A DNA stretch of 64,000 nt, from the NCBI GenBank assembly GCA_963839615.1, contig CAWIVY010000012.1, forward strand, positions 62,001-126,000, given 5' to 3'. A model generated the notes under the pieces. It made no database searches. It had not been told where the DNA came from and saw only the letters and a list, made by a program, of their open reading frames with translations. A program made the translations under genes and the position numbers. This document shows positions 38,540 to 46,087 of the stretch, piece by piece. The DNA comes from DASQMT01 sp963839615. GTDB lineage: Bacteria; Actinomycetota; Thermoleophilia; Solirubrobacterales; Solirubrobacteraceae. How positions within the stretch are numbered: position 1 is the first letter of the stretch; each line of letters opens with the position of its first letter.

Positions 38540-38812
38540 ATGCTCGCAACCCTCATGACTCTGGTCTTCGCCGCCGCCGAGGACGGCGCGGACGCGGGCA
38601 GGGCGATCGCGCTCGGAGTCGGCGGTGGCCTTGGCGCTGTCGGCGCCGGCGTCGGCATCGGCATCATCTTCGGCAAGGTGATCGAGGCGGTGACCCGTCA
38701 ACCCGAGATGCGCGCCGAGATCACCGGCATCCAGTGGCTCGGCTTCGCCCTCACGGAGGCGTGCTTCTTCTACGGGCTCGTCGCGGGCCTGATCGCGTTC
38801 TTCCTCTCATAG
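38540..38812 (+). CDS. atpE: Orphan F0 ATP synthase c subunit
   Basis: 90 residues forming the two-helix hairpin of subunit c. The Gly-rich first helix (ALGVGGGLGAVGAGVGIGIIFG) is followed by the polar loop VTRQPEM. The second helix has the ion-carrying Glu in GFALTEACFFYGLVAGLIAFF. The residues next to that Glu do not show the usual Na+-binding pattern, so proton coupling is expected. GGAAGGAG precedes the ATG by 8 bases. What is odd is the setting: no atpB, F, H, A, G, D or C genes are nearby; it is flanked by a lipoprotein gene and an esterase gene. It could be a c-ring paralogue or part of a split operon. Confidence 0.88.
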   Translation: MLATLMTLVFAAAEDGADAGRAIALGVGGGLGAVGAGVGIGIIFGKVIEAVTRQPEMRAEITGIQWLGFALTEACFFYGLVAGLIAFFLS

Positions 38813-38828
38813 ACCGATCACCGTCGCC

Positions 38829-39764
38829 CTACCGGATCGCCCCGAGCAGCAGCGGCAGCGCTCGGTGCAGCTCGCGCTCCCAGTACGGCCAGTCGTGGAT
38901 GCCGGGCCCGTAGAGGTCGGCCTCGACGGGGACGCCGCGCGCCCGCGCGCGGCGGACGAACGCGCGGGTCTGCGCGCCCACGTCGGCCTCGATCGGGTCG
39001 CCCTTGCCTTCTCCCTCCTCGAACGGACCCGGGCGCCCGTCGCCGGCGGAGACGAACAGCGGGATGCCGGCGAGCGCGGGGAGGAGCGCCGTCGGGTCGT
39101 GGCTGCGCCAGACGTCGCGATCGTCCTTCGGATCGCCCCACACGGCGTGCGGGTCGTCCGTGTAGATCGCGAACAGCCCGAGCCAGGTGCGGGGGTTGCC
39201 GAGCGGATGCAGGACGCCGGAGAACGACGCCGCCGCCCGGAACATCCGCGGCCGGCGCGCCGCGTAGTCCATCGCGCCGAGCCCGCCCATCGAGAGCCCC
39301 GCGATCGCGCGTCGCGGACCGCCGCCGTACCCGTCGGCGAGGATCCGCGGCAGCTCGCGCAGGTGGAAATCCTCCCATTGCGGCCCGTCGCGCCAGTTCG
39401 AGTAGAAGCCGACGTCGCCGCCCTCGGGCATGACCACGAGCACGTCACGCAGCTGCGGCAGCTCCTCGACGTCCGTCGATCGCGTCCAGCTGTCGAAGGT
39501 GTCGCAGCAGCCGTGAAGCAGGTAGAGCACCGGCCAGCGCCGCTGCGCCGACGCGGCCCAGCCCGCGGGCGTGAGCAGCCGGACCTGCGCGGTCCGCCCG
39601 AGCGCCTCGGACCGCACCGCGAGGTCGAGCTGCCGCGGCGCCACCTCGTGCTCGGCGACCACCTTGGCCGATGGCTCCGGGGTCGCCGCCGGCAGCTTGT
39701 CGCCGGAACCGCAACCGGCCACGAGGCCGGCGAGCAGGAGCACACCGACGACGACCTTTCCCAT
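38829..39764 (-). CDS. Lipoprotein esterase (esterase D/mycolyltransferase-like alpha/beta hydrolase)
   Basis: 311 residues from ATG 39764. KVVVGVLLLAGLVAGC is a lipoprotein signal with lipobox LVAGC, so the enzyme should be anchored outside the membrane. The alpha/beta-hydrolase core resembles putative esterase PF00756: RRWPVLYLLHGCCDTFDSW (oxyanion region), VVMPEGGDVGFYSNW, IAGLSMGGLGAMDYA (nucleophile Ser in GLSMGG), and PGIHDWPYWERELH (catalytic His). Substrates may be acyl esters of sugars or lipids. It is convergent with atpE and 16 bases away. Confidence 0.85.
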   Translation of the reverse strand: MGKVVVGVLLLAGLVAGCGSGDKLPAATPEPSAKVVAEHEVAPRQLDLAVRSEALGRTAQVRLLTPAGWAASAQRRWPVLYLLHGCCDTFDSWTRSTDVEELPQLRDVLVVMPEGGDVGFYSNWRDGPQWEDFHLRELPRILADGYGGGPRRAIAGLSMGGLGAMDYAARRPRMFRAAASFSGVLHPLGNPRTWLGLFAIYTDDPHAVWGDPKDDRDVWRSHDPTALLPALAGIPLFVSAGDGRPGPFEEGEGKGDPIEADVGAQTRAFVRRARARGVPVEADLYGPGIHDWPYWERELHRALPLLLGAIR

Positions 39765-39863
39765 CAATCCGTCGTCGCGGGCGCTATCGCGATGCGTGAA
39801 CGGGGCCGCGTCGTCGACTGCGGCCAGGCTGACGATGGTGAACTGTTCAGCCAATCGGGATCC

Positions 39864-40583
39864 TCACGAGACGCTCGACAGCGCAGCGGCGACCGCGAAG
39901 CCGAGCGCGGTGACCAAGCCGGAGACGTCGCCGCCCTTGCGGACCGCCTCGGGGATCATCGAGTCGATCAGCATCACGAGCAGCGCGCCGGCGGCAAACC
40001 CGTCGACGGCCGCGTTCAGGTTCCCCGAGACGCTGTCGGCAACCGCGTAACCGGCGACTGTGGCCGCCGTGCAGATGAGCGCGACGAGCAACCAGAGACG
40101 ACGGATGTTCGCCGCATCCGATCCCGAGGCGCGCATCTCGGTGGAGGAGCCGATCGCCTCGGGGAGGTTGGAGACGAAGATCGCGGCGAGCAGCCCGACG
40201 CTGACTCCCGCTCCGGTGGCGATGCCGATCCCCAGCACCGCCTGCTCGGGGATGCCGTCGAGAAAGGCGCCGAGCGCGAGCGCGCTACCGGCGTTCTCGC
40301 CGTCACCGCGGTCGTTGCCGCGACGGCCGCGTCGTCCGATCACCCGGTTGAGCGCGAAGTAGGTGAACGCGCCGACGGCGAGGCCCAACCCCAGAAAGCC
40401 GGGGTCGCCGACCCGCGCGCCTTCCTGGGCCAGGTCGAAGCTGACGGCGCTGATGAGCGCGCCGGCTCCGAACGCGAGCACGAGCCCGAGGGGCCGAGGC
40501 GGCCACGGTCGGACCAGTCCGAGCAGCGCCCCGATCACGAGTGACGACGCGGCCAGCGCGCCCCATCCCAACGCCGCGGTCAC
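39864..40583 (-). CDS. ZIP-family metal transporter-like membrane protein
   Basis: About 239 residues from GTG 40583, starting just after the stop of the small upstream gene; an ATG at 40640 would overlap that gene. Eight membrane segments are predicted. ZIP-like features are PLGLVLAFGAGALISAVSFDLAQEG in TM2-3, a His-poor variable loop (RRGRRGNDRGDGEN), and the conserved ALGAFLDGIPEQAVLGIGI and VSNLPEAIGSS helices corresponding to the metal-binding TM4-TM5 HxxPE-type motifs, here with Asp-Gly-Ile-Pro-Glu and Asn-Leu-Pro-Glu. These changes suggest altered metal preference or a non-canonical ZIP. Confidence 0.75.
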   Translation of the reverse strand: MTAALGWGALAASSLVIGALLGLVRPWPPRPLGLVLAFGAGALISAVSFDLAQEGARVGDPGFLGLGLAVGAFTYFALNRVIGRRGRRGNDRGDGENAGSALALGAFLDGIPEQAVLGIGIATGAGVSVGLLAAIFVSNLPEAIGSSTEMRASGSDAANIRRLWLLVALICTAATVAGYAVADSVSGNLNAAVDGFAAGALLVMLIDSMIPEAVRKGGDVSGLVTALGFAVAAALSSVS

Positions 40584-40587
40584 GCTG

Positions 40588-40872
40588 TTACTCGCGCTCG
40601 TCGCCCGCGCGAGACGGGCGGCTTCCCCGCCGCGGGGCATCCCGCAGGGAGACGCGCACGAACTGTGCGCAGAGCGCGATGCCGGCTCCCGTCAGCGCCC
40701 AACCGGCGAACTCGCTGCCGGCGAACGGCGAGAGCACGAAGCAGCTCATCGATCCGGCGGCGGGCAGGAACAGCCGCCTGCTGATCGGCTCCCAGCGCCG
40801 CTCGCGCTCATCGTCGGGATCCGGACCCCCCCGGTACCTGGGATCAGGCGTATCGACGAGCAGGAACAGCAT
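40588..40872 (-). CDS. Small two-helix membrane protein
   Basis: 94 residues starting at ATG 40872 (MLFLLVDTPDPRYRGG). A hydrophilic N-terminal third is followed by two hydrophobic segments (LFLPAAGSMSCFVLSPFAG and FAGWALTGAGIALCAQFV) and an Arg-rich tail. TAGGCT lies 10 nt upstream on the minus strand. It is divergent from the ArsR-AHSA1 gene and followed at once by the ZIP-like gene. Function unknown. Confidence 0.55.
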   Translation of the reverse strand: MLFLLVDTPDPRYRGGPDPDDERERRWEPISRRLFLPAAGSMSCFVLSPFAGSEFAGWALTGAGIALCAQFVRVSLRDAPRRGSRPSRAGDERE

Positions 40873-40882
40873 CGCTCGAACG

Positions 40883-40888
40883 AGCCTA
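40883..40888 (-). promoter_or_regulatory. -10 hexamer TAGGCT before small membrane protein gene
   Basis: TAGGCT on the minus strand ends 10 nt before ATG 40872; no Shine-Dalgarno is seen. Confidence 0.35.
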
Positions 40889-40905
40889 CCGCCCCAAAAG
40901 CAGAG

Positions 40906-40935
40906 TTGACAGGTGACTAAATAGTCACATATACT
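40906..40935 (+). promoter_or_regulatory. Strong leaderless promoter of the ArsR-AHSA1 gene
   Basis: TTGACA (40906-40911) and TATACT (40930-40935) are 18 bases apart. TATACT ends 7 nt before ATG 40943, so the mRNA should begin at the start codon. Confidence 0.7.
40913..40928. promoter_or_regulatory. Operator palindrome gtgact-aaat-agtcac
   Basis: A perfect 6-bp inverted repeat with a 4-base spacer fills the -35/-10 spacer of the ArsR-AHSA1 promoter, a position where bound repressor would block RNA polymerase. Autorepression is inferred. Confidence 0.65.
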
Positions 40936-40942
40936 CGGAGCC

Positions 40943-41767
40943 ATGGACGCGGTGTTCAAGGCGCTCGCCGACCCCACGCGACGCGGACTGCTCGACGAGC
41001 TGTTCAAGCACGACGGGCAGACGCTGAGCGCGCTCGAAGGGCAGCTGCCGATGACGCGCTTCGGCGTGATGAAGCACCTGCGGGTGCTCGAGGAGGCGGG
41101 CCTCGTGACCACGCGACGGCGTGGGCGCGAGAAGCTCCATTTCCTGAACCCGGTCCCGATCCGGCTCGTCCACGACCGGTGGGTGAGCAAATACGCCGAG
41201 CCCTGGGCCGCGATGCTCACGGGCATCAAGCGAGAACTCGAGGAGCAGAGGATGGAAGCAGTCGACGTCCCACACCGCGTGGCGCTGACCCCCAACCCCG
41301 ACGGCGAGGGCGCCATGGCGGTGTTCGAGATCTACATCAAGACGACGCCGGAGCGCCTCTGGGAGGCGATCACCGACCCGAGGCTGAGGGCCAGGTTCAG
41401 CTTCGGAGTCGAGACGCACTCCGATTGGACGCCCGGTTCGAGCTACACAGCGGCGGTTCCCGGCGTCATCGACATCGCCGCGGGTGAGAACCTCGAGGTC
41501 GAGCCGCCGCGCCGGCTCGTGCAGAGCTTCAACGCGCTCTGGAGCGACGACGTCAAGGCCGCCGGGACCTCACGGGTCACCTGGGAGATCCACCCGGTCG
41601 GGAACTCATGCCAGCTGACCGTGATCCACGACCAGCTCCCCGAGGGCGCCAACCAGGAGCTCTATGGCGGCTGGCCGCAGATCCTCTCCGGCCTCAAGAC
41701 GCTGCTCGAGACCGGCGAGCCGCTCACCACGCCCGGCTCGCTGATGTACTCGCAAGCGGCCGGCTGA
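40943..41767 (+). CDS. ArsR-type winged helix fused to AHSA1/SRPBCC ligand domain
   Basis: 274 residues. The first ~95 are an ArsR-like winged helix (KALADPTRRGLLDEL, LEGQLPMTRFGVMKHLRVLEEAGLV) without the metal-binding cysteines of ArsR/SmtB. After a linker, residues 125-260 form an AHSA1/START-like pocket (IYIKTTPERLWEAITDPRLRARF, LTVIHDQLPEG, GGWPQILSGLKTLLETGEPL). Such fusions are thought to sense a hydrophobic small molecule through the SRPBCC fold. The promoter carries a palindrome between -35 and -10, so it probably represses itself. Confidence 0.88.
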   Translation: MDAVFKALADPTRRGLLDELFKHDGQTLSALEGQLPMTRFGVMKHLRVLEEAGLVTTRRRGREKLHFLNPVPIRLVHDRWVSKYAEPWAAMLTGIKRELEEQRMEAVDVPHRVALTPNPDGEGAMAVFEIYIKTTPERLWEAITDPRLRARFSFGVETHSDWTPGSSYTAAVPGVIDIAAGENLEVEPPRRLVQSFNALWSDDVKAAGTSRVTWEIHPVGNSCQLTVIHDQLPEGANQELYGGWPQILSGLKTLLETGEPLTTPGSLMYSQAAG

Positions 41768-41785
41768 GCGGAGCCACGCAGACCG

Positions 41786-41813
41786 ACCGCCGCGACCCGC
41801 GGGTCGCGGCGGT
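41786..41813. terminator. GC-rich hairpin after the ArsR-AHSA1 gene
   Basis: A perfect 13-bp inverted repeat (accgccgcgaccc, gc, gggtcgcggcggt) lies 18 bases after the stop. No T-run follows, so it may terminate weakly or need Rho. Confidence 0.5.
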
Positions 41814-41822
41814 TGCACGGGC

Positions 41823-41850
41823 TTGACACGGGCGCAAGTCCTGGTAGATT
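41823..41850 (+). promoter_or_regulatory. Promoter of the MFS-MarR operon
   Basis: TTGACA (41823-41828) and TAGATT (41845-41850) are 16 bases apart. TAGATT ends 10 nt before the ATG at 41861. Confidence 0.55.
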
Positions 41851-41865
41851 CATAATAGTTATGAA
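41849..41865. promoter_or_regulatory. MarR-type operator ttcataa-tag-ttatgaa
   Basis: A perfect 7-bp inverted repeat with a 3-base spacer overlaps the -10 end, the predicted transcription start and the ATG at 41861. It is AT-rich against the GC-rich surroundings. The MarR-type regulator encoded at 43315 is the obvious candidate ligand. Confidence 0.7.
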
Positions 41866-43318
41866 TCAGCAAGTATCTGCGAGCGATGAGCTCAGCCGCA
41901 ACCGTAGGATCGGCGTCCTGCTGATCTCCTGCATGAGCCTCTTCATCGTCGGGCTCGACATCACCGTGGTGAACGTCGCCCTGCCGGCCATCGGGGAGGA
42001 TCTGCACGCCGGCATCTCGGGACTGCAGTGGACGGTCGGCGCCTACACCGTCGTGATGGCCAGCCTGCTGATGTTCTCCGGCTCCATGGGGGACCGGCTC
42101 GGCCGGAGGCGCACCTTCGTCACCGGACTCGCCGTGTTCTCGGTGTCATCGCTGCTGTGCAGCCTGGCACCGAGCGTCGGGCTCCTCGTGGTCTTCCGCG
42201 TGCTTCAGGCGGTGGGCGCCTCGATGATGAACCCGGTCGCCATGTCGATCATCACCAACACGTTCACGAACCCGCGCGAGCGGGCTCAGGCGGTGGGCAT
42301 CTGGGGCGCCGTGTTCGGCATCTCGATGGCGCTCGGGCCGATCGTCGGAGGCGCGCTCGTCTCCGCGGTCGGCTGGCGGTCGATCTTCCTGATCAACATC
42401 CCCGTCGGGCTCGTCGCGATCCTCCTGACGCTCCGCTTCATTCCCGAGTCGAGGGCGCCACGGCCGCGCCGGTTCGATCCTGTCGGCCAAGCCCTGGTGA
42501 TCGTGCTGCTGTCCACGCTCACCTACGGAATCATCGAAGCCCCGAGCAGGGGATGGTCGTCGGCGGTCATCCTGGCCGCACTCTCGGCGGCCGCGGTGGC
42601 GCTCCTGGCGCTGCTCCTCTACGAGCCCCGTCGCGAGGACCCGCTCGTCGACCTGCGCTTCTTCCGGTCGATCCCGTTCACGTCGTCGATCGTCATCTCG
42701 GTGGCGGCGTTCGCGGCGTTCGGGGGGTTCCTCTTCCTGAACACGCTGTACCTCCAGGAGGTGCGCGGCCTCTCGCCGGTACAGGCCGGGCTCGCCACCG
42801 TGCCCATGGCGCTCATGACGGTCGTGGCTTCCACGCTGTCGGGCCGCATGGTCGGCCGCCGCGGTCCCCGCCTGCCGCTCGTGATCTCCGGCGTCTGCTC
42901 GGTCACCGCGTGCGCCATGCTGACCGGCATCGAGCCGGCGACCCCCTTTGCATGGCTGTTCGCGGCGTACGTCATCTTCGGGCTCGGCTTCGGGTTCGTC
43001 AACGCACCGATCACGAACGCAGCCGTTTCCGGCATGCCCCGAGCCCAGGCGGGCGTCGCCTCGGCCATCGCCACGACCTCGCGGCAATTCGGCCAGACGC
43101 TCGGTGTGGCGGTCGTCGGGGCGATCGTCACTTCGCGCGTGGGCGGGTCGCTGGATGCAGACCTGTCGCCTGCGAGTCACGCCGGCTGGTGGACGCTCAC
43201 GGCCTGCGGAGCTGTCGTGCTCGTGCTCGGTTTCATGGCCACCACCGGCCGGGCCGGGGAGTCGGCACGACGCACGGCGGCACAGCTCAATCCAGAAGCA
43301 CTCGCTGTGGCGCGATGA
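41861..43318 (+). CDS. MFS drug exporter, DHA2 (EmrB/QacA) family
   Basis: 485 residues from ATG 41861 with 14 predicted membrane segments. DHA2 marks include FIVGLDITVVNVALPAIGEDL in TM1 (motif D1), SGSMGDRLGRRRTFVTGL in the TM2-3 loop (motif A), RVLQAVGASMMNPVAMSII, and GPIVGGALVSAVGWRSIFLINIPVG (motif C). It should export toxic hydrophobic compounds using protons. It is followed by a marR gene with an ATGA overlap, and the promoter carries a MarR-like operator, the usual layout of an inducible efflux operon. Confidence 0.9.
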   Translation: MNQQVSASDELSRNRRIGVLLISCMSLFIVGLDITVVNVALPAIGEDLHAGISGLQWTVGAYTVVMASLLMFSGSMGDRLGRRRTFVTGLAVFSVSSLLCSLAPSVGLLVVFRVLQAVGASMMNPVAMSIITNTFTNPRERAQAVGIWGAVFGISMALGPIVGGALVSAVGWRSIFLINIPVGLVAILLTLRFIPESRAPRPRRFDPVGQALVIVLLSTLTYGIIEAPSRGWSSAVILAALSAAAVALLALLLYEPRREDPLVDLRFFRSIPFTSSIVISVAAFAAFGGFLFLNTLYLQEVRGLSPVQAGLATVPMALMTVVASTLSGRMVGRRGPRLPLVISGVCSVTACAMLTGIEPATPFAWLFAAYVIFGLGFGFVNAPITNAAVSGMPRAQAGVASAIATTSRQFGQTLGVAVVGAIVTSRVGGSLDADLSPASHAGWWTLTACGAVVLVLGFMATTGRAGESARRTAAQLNPEALAVAR

Positions 43319-43731
43319 ACGCATCGGCGAGCGCGCGCGAGGTATGGCTGCTCATGAGCGATCTCGTGCTCGACAACGAGAGGCGGCGCGCGGTCTCCGA
43401 GGCGCTGGGCATCAACTTCGCCCGCGTCCGGGCACTCCGCCGGCTGGCGCGCCAACCGATGTCGATGGGCGAGCTCGCCGCGGCACTGGGAATCGACCCT
43501 CCCAACGCGACCGTGGTCGTCGATGACCTCGAATCGCTGAACCTCGCGCGCCGGCGGCCGCATCCCACCGACCGGCGGGCGAAGGTGGTCGAGGCGACGC
43601 GCAAAGGCAAGGAGATGGCGCGGCGGGCCGACGCGATCCTCGGCACGCCGCCTCCGGCGCTCAGCGCCCTGGATGCGGACGACCTCGAAGCGCTCCGACG
43701 GATACTCGAGCGCGTCACCACGCGGAAGTGA
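43315..43731 (+). CDS. MarR-family transcriptional regulator
   Basis: 138 residues with a MarR winged helix: VRALRRLARQPMSMGELAAALGIDPPNATVVVDDLESLNLARRRPHPTDRRAKVVEAT. The wing DRRA segment and the DPPNATVVVDDLE recognition helix are typical. Start ATG 43315 overlaps the stop of the exporter gene (ATGA). It likely represses the operon by binding the palindrome at 41849 and releases when the exporter substrate binds. Confidence 0.88.
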   Translation: MNASASAREVWLLMSDLVLDNERRRAVSEALGINFARVRALRRLARQPMSMGELAAALGIDPPNATVVVDDLESLNLARRRPHPTDRRAKVVEATRKGKEMARRADAILGTPPPALSALDADDLEALRRILERVTTRK

Positions 43732-43734
43732 AGG

Positions 43735-43772
43735 GCCGGCGCCAGAACCGGGCATCGGGTTCTGGCGCCGGC
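43735..43772. terminator. Bidirectional hairpin terminator
   Basis: A perfect 15-bp inverted repeat (gccggcgccagaacc, 8-base loop, ggttctggcgccggc) lies between the convergent marR and repeat-protein genes. No T-run is visible on either side. Confidence 0.6.
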
Positions 43773-43785
43773 AGCTGTCACGGCG

Positions 43786-45519
43786 TCAGGCCGAGGTCAC
43801 GCCGCGAGCGAGCGATTCCAGGTCGGCGCGGGGAAGCTCGCGCTTCTCGCCGCCGACCTTCAGCACGGTCTTGCCGTCGACGGTGCGGGCGTGGGCCGTC
43901 AGCCAGTCCTTTCCGACGACCGTCGCCGACGTCGCGGCGGCGGCTCTGGACGCGTCGAAGACGACGTTGTCGCCCGTCCCACCGTCGCTGGTGTCGGAGC
44001 CCGGCCCGCCGAGCAGCACGTCGTCGCCCGCGCCGCCGAGGAGGATGTCGTTCCCGTCACCGCCGAGCAGCACGTCGTCGCCGTCGCCGCCGATGAGCGT
44101 GAGCAGCGCCGCCGTGGCGGCCAGTCCGGTGGCGTCGATGACGTCGGCGCCGGCCAGCGCGTTGACCGTCAGCCGGTCGCTGCCGGCGATGGCGCCGGAC
44201 ACCGAGACCCCGGCGGAGAGACCGCCGACCCCGACGTTCGGTCCGGCGCCGCTGACGTTCACGATGTCGTCGCCGTTCGTGGCGTTGACGATGACGTTGT
44301 CGGCCTGGAGGTCGTCGCCGCCGCCGAAGATGTTCAGGTCGGCCACGACGTTGACGAGGTTGGTTCCGGACATGTCATTGACCGTCAGGTTGTCGGCGCC
44401 ACCGAGGGTCTTGGCGACGATCGACTCGACGTCGTCGAGATCCATCGTGATCGCAGCGACGTCGCGGGTGAACCGCACCCGTCCGCCGTTGGCCGAGACG
44501 TCCATGATCTCGTTGGCGGCGGAGCCGTTGAAGAGCATCGTGTCGGTGCCGTCCTGGCCTTCGATGATGTCGTTGCCGTCGCCCGGATCCCACTGGAAGC
44601 TGTCGTCTCCGGCTCCGAGGAACGCGACGTCGCTGCCCTGCTGGCCGTCCTCGAAGTCGTTGCCGTCGCCTCCGAGCAGGACGTCGTTGCCGTTGCTGCC
44701 GAGGAGCGTGTCGTTGCCCGTACCGCCGTCGACGATGATGCCGATCAGCGGGAGCAGGTTCCCCGTCGCACTGAAGCTGTCGTCGCCGCCGTTCGCGTTG
44801 ACCGCGAGCTTCTCGGACGTGCCGATGTCGATCGAGAACGGCGCGGGGTTGAGGCGGTCGAAGCGGACGCGCGTGCCGTTCGCCGTGGTGGTGAACTGCT
44901 CGAGGCCGTTACCTCCGTTCACTTCAACGGTGTCGGCGTCTTGACCGCCCTCGTTGAGGTCGGTGTCGTCGCCGGGGTTCCAGATCATCCGGTCGTTGCC
45001 GCTCTGCCCGAAGGCCTGGTCGTCGGCGTCACCGCCCGTGATGGTGTCGTTCTCGCTGCCCCCGAACAGCAGGTCGAAGCCACCCTTTCCGAGGAGCGTG
45101 TCGTTGCCGGTCTGACCGTAGAGCTGGTCGTTGCCGGAGCCGCCCGTCACGACGTCGTTGGCGCCGCCGCCGAACAGGTTCGCCCGCGGGAGCGCGCCGC
45201 TGACCTCGCTGAGCGCGATCACGTCGTCGCCGCCCTGGCCGAAGACCCGGATCAGCGTGGTGTTGGCCACCGTCGGCGTGCCGCCGATGACGCTGACGGC
45301 GCCGCCGTTCACCAGGATCGTCCCGGCCGCATTGCGGCTGACGGTGATCGAGTTGTTCAAAGAGTCACCGAACACGCTAAGCGTGCCGGCGCTGAACGTC
45401 GCGGTGGTCGCGGCATGCGCGGGCACGCTGCCGGCGGCGAGTACACCCGCGGTGAGAACCGCACCGGCGAGCAGCCTGCGCGCGGCGCGTCGCCGGGGCT
45501 TCTGACGTGTTGCTTTCAT
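43786..45519 (-). CDS. Secreted calcium-binding RTX-type repeat protein
   Basis: 577 residues. A twin-arginine-rich, hydrophobic N-terminus (RRAARRLLAGAVLTAGVLAAGSVPAHA) is a signal peptide, so export is by Sec or Tat and not by the type I route of classical RTX toxins. Repeats of the form GGxGNDxLxG occur in several blocks: residues 115-190 (NDVVTGGSGNDQLYGQTGNDTLLG), about 285-330, and about 480-520 (GGDGDDVLLGGDGNDILLGG). These predict Ca-bound parallel beta-rolls. AAAGGAGA precedes the ATG. No enzyme domain is seen; an extracellular scaffold or adhesin is plausible. Confidence 0.85.
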   Translation of the reverse strand: MKATRQKPRRRAARRLLAGAVLTAGVLAAGSVPAHAATTATFSAGTLSVFGDSLNNSITVSRNAAGTILVNGGAVSVIGGTPTVANTTLIRVFGQGGDDVIALSEVSGALPRANLFGGGANDVVTGGSGNDQLYGQTGNDTLLGKGGFDLLFGGSENDTITGGDADDQAFGQSGNDRMIWNPGDDTDLNEGGQDADTVEVNGGNGLEQFTTTANGTRVRFDRLNPAPFSIDIGTSEKLAVNANGGDDSFSATGNLLPLIGIIVDGGTGNDTLLGSNGNDVLLGGDGNDFEDGQQGSDVAFLGAGDDSFQWDPGDGNDIIEGQDGTDTMLFNGSAANEIMDVSANGGRVRFTRDVAAITMDLDDVESIVAKTLGGADNLTVNDMSGTNLVNVVADLNIFGGGDDLQADNVIVNATNGDDIVNVSGAGPNVGVGGLSAGVSVSGAIAGSDRLTVNALAGADVIDATGLAATAALLTLIGGDGDDVLLGGDGNDILLGGAGDDVLLGGPGSDTSDGGTGDNVVFDASRAAAATSATVVGKDWLTAHARTVDGKTVLKVGGEKRELPRADLESLARGVTSA

Positions 45520-45653
45520 CGTGTCTCCTTTGACAGAGACGCCCCGCCGCCGAGGGCCGGCGGCAGTTTCCTTGGTCGCTGGTTGAGGAGGCGTCAGTCC
45601 GTGGACGACCGAGCCTGCGCGTTCATTCCGCGGCGACCGTCAAGCGTGCTTCG

Positions 45654-46049
45654 TCAGCCGTTCGGTACGCGGTAGTCGAAGCGGATCGTCGTCGTTCCCT
45701 TGCGTCCGCGCTCGCGGTATGTCTGCGCCGCGTTCGGGGGCAAGGTCTTGAAGCTGAAGCCGAGCACGCGGCGCGGAAGCTTGACGTGACCGTGGAGGAT
45801 GTTGAGCTCGAACTCGGCCATCCAAGCGTTCGCGACGCGATGGGCTCTCCTGCACCTTCCGTCGGTGATCCGCAGCTTGAACACGCCGAACGTCTTCGGT
45901 CCGCCCGGCGCGAACGGATAGCGGAGATCGGCCGACTTGCAGCGCAGCGTGGTCGCCGCGTCCGCGACCGCGGGGGGCGCCGCCAGCGCCGCGACGAGCG
46001 CGATGCCGGCGAATGTGGCGTTGCGCGTCCGGAGGCATCGCCGCGGCAT
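45654..46049 (-). CDS. Small secreted protein of unknown function
   Basis: 131 residues. The signal peptide is NATFAGIALVAALAAPPAVADA. The mature part has two cysteines (LRCKSADL, DGRCRRAH) that may form a disulfide, and a beta-rich C-terminus (RKGTTTIRFDYRVPNG). ATG 46049 is preceded by TACGAT 6 nt upstream on the minus strand, so it is probably leaderless. It is separated by 134 bases from the repeat-protein gene and divergent from the methyltransferase gene. No family recognised. Confidence 0.6.
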   Translation of the reverse strand: MPRRCLRTRNATFAGIALVAALAAPPAVADAATTLRCKSADLRYPFAPGGPKTFGVFKLRITDGRCRRAHRVANAWMAEFELNILHGHVKLPRRVLGFSFKTLPPNAAQTYRERGRKGTTTIRFDYRVPNG

Positions 46050-46055
46050 GCGCGG

Positions 46056-46061
46056 ATCGTA
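46056..46061 (-). promoter_or_regulatory. -10 hexamer TACGAT, leaderless start of small secreted protein
   Basis: TACGAT on the minus strand ends 6 nt before ATG 46049. Confidence 0.4.
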
Positions 46062-46074
46062 AACCGGATCCGAG

Positions 46075-46080
46075 TAGGTT
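46075..46080 (+). promoter_or_regulatory. -10 hexamer TAGGTT, leaderless start of methyltransferase
   Basis: TAGGTT ends 7 nt before GTG 46088 and supports that start over the upstream in-frame ATG. Confidence 0.45.
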
Positions 46081-46087
46081 TGCGAGG

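Noticed and set aside
43786..45519. RTX toxin secreted by a type I system
   Set aside because: The protein has an N-terminal signal peptide, no C-terminal RTX secretion signal was apparent, and no ABC/HlyD genes are nearby.
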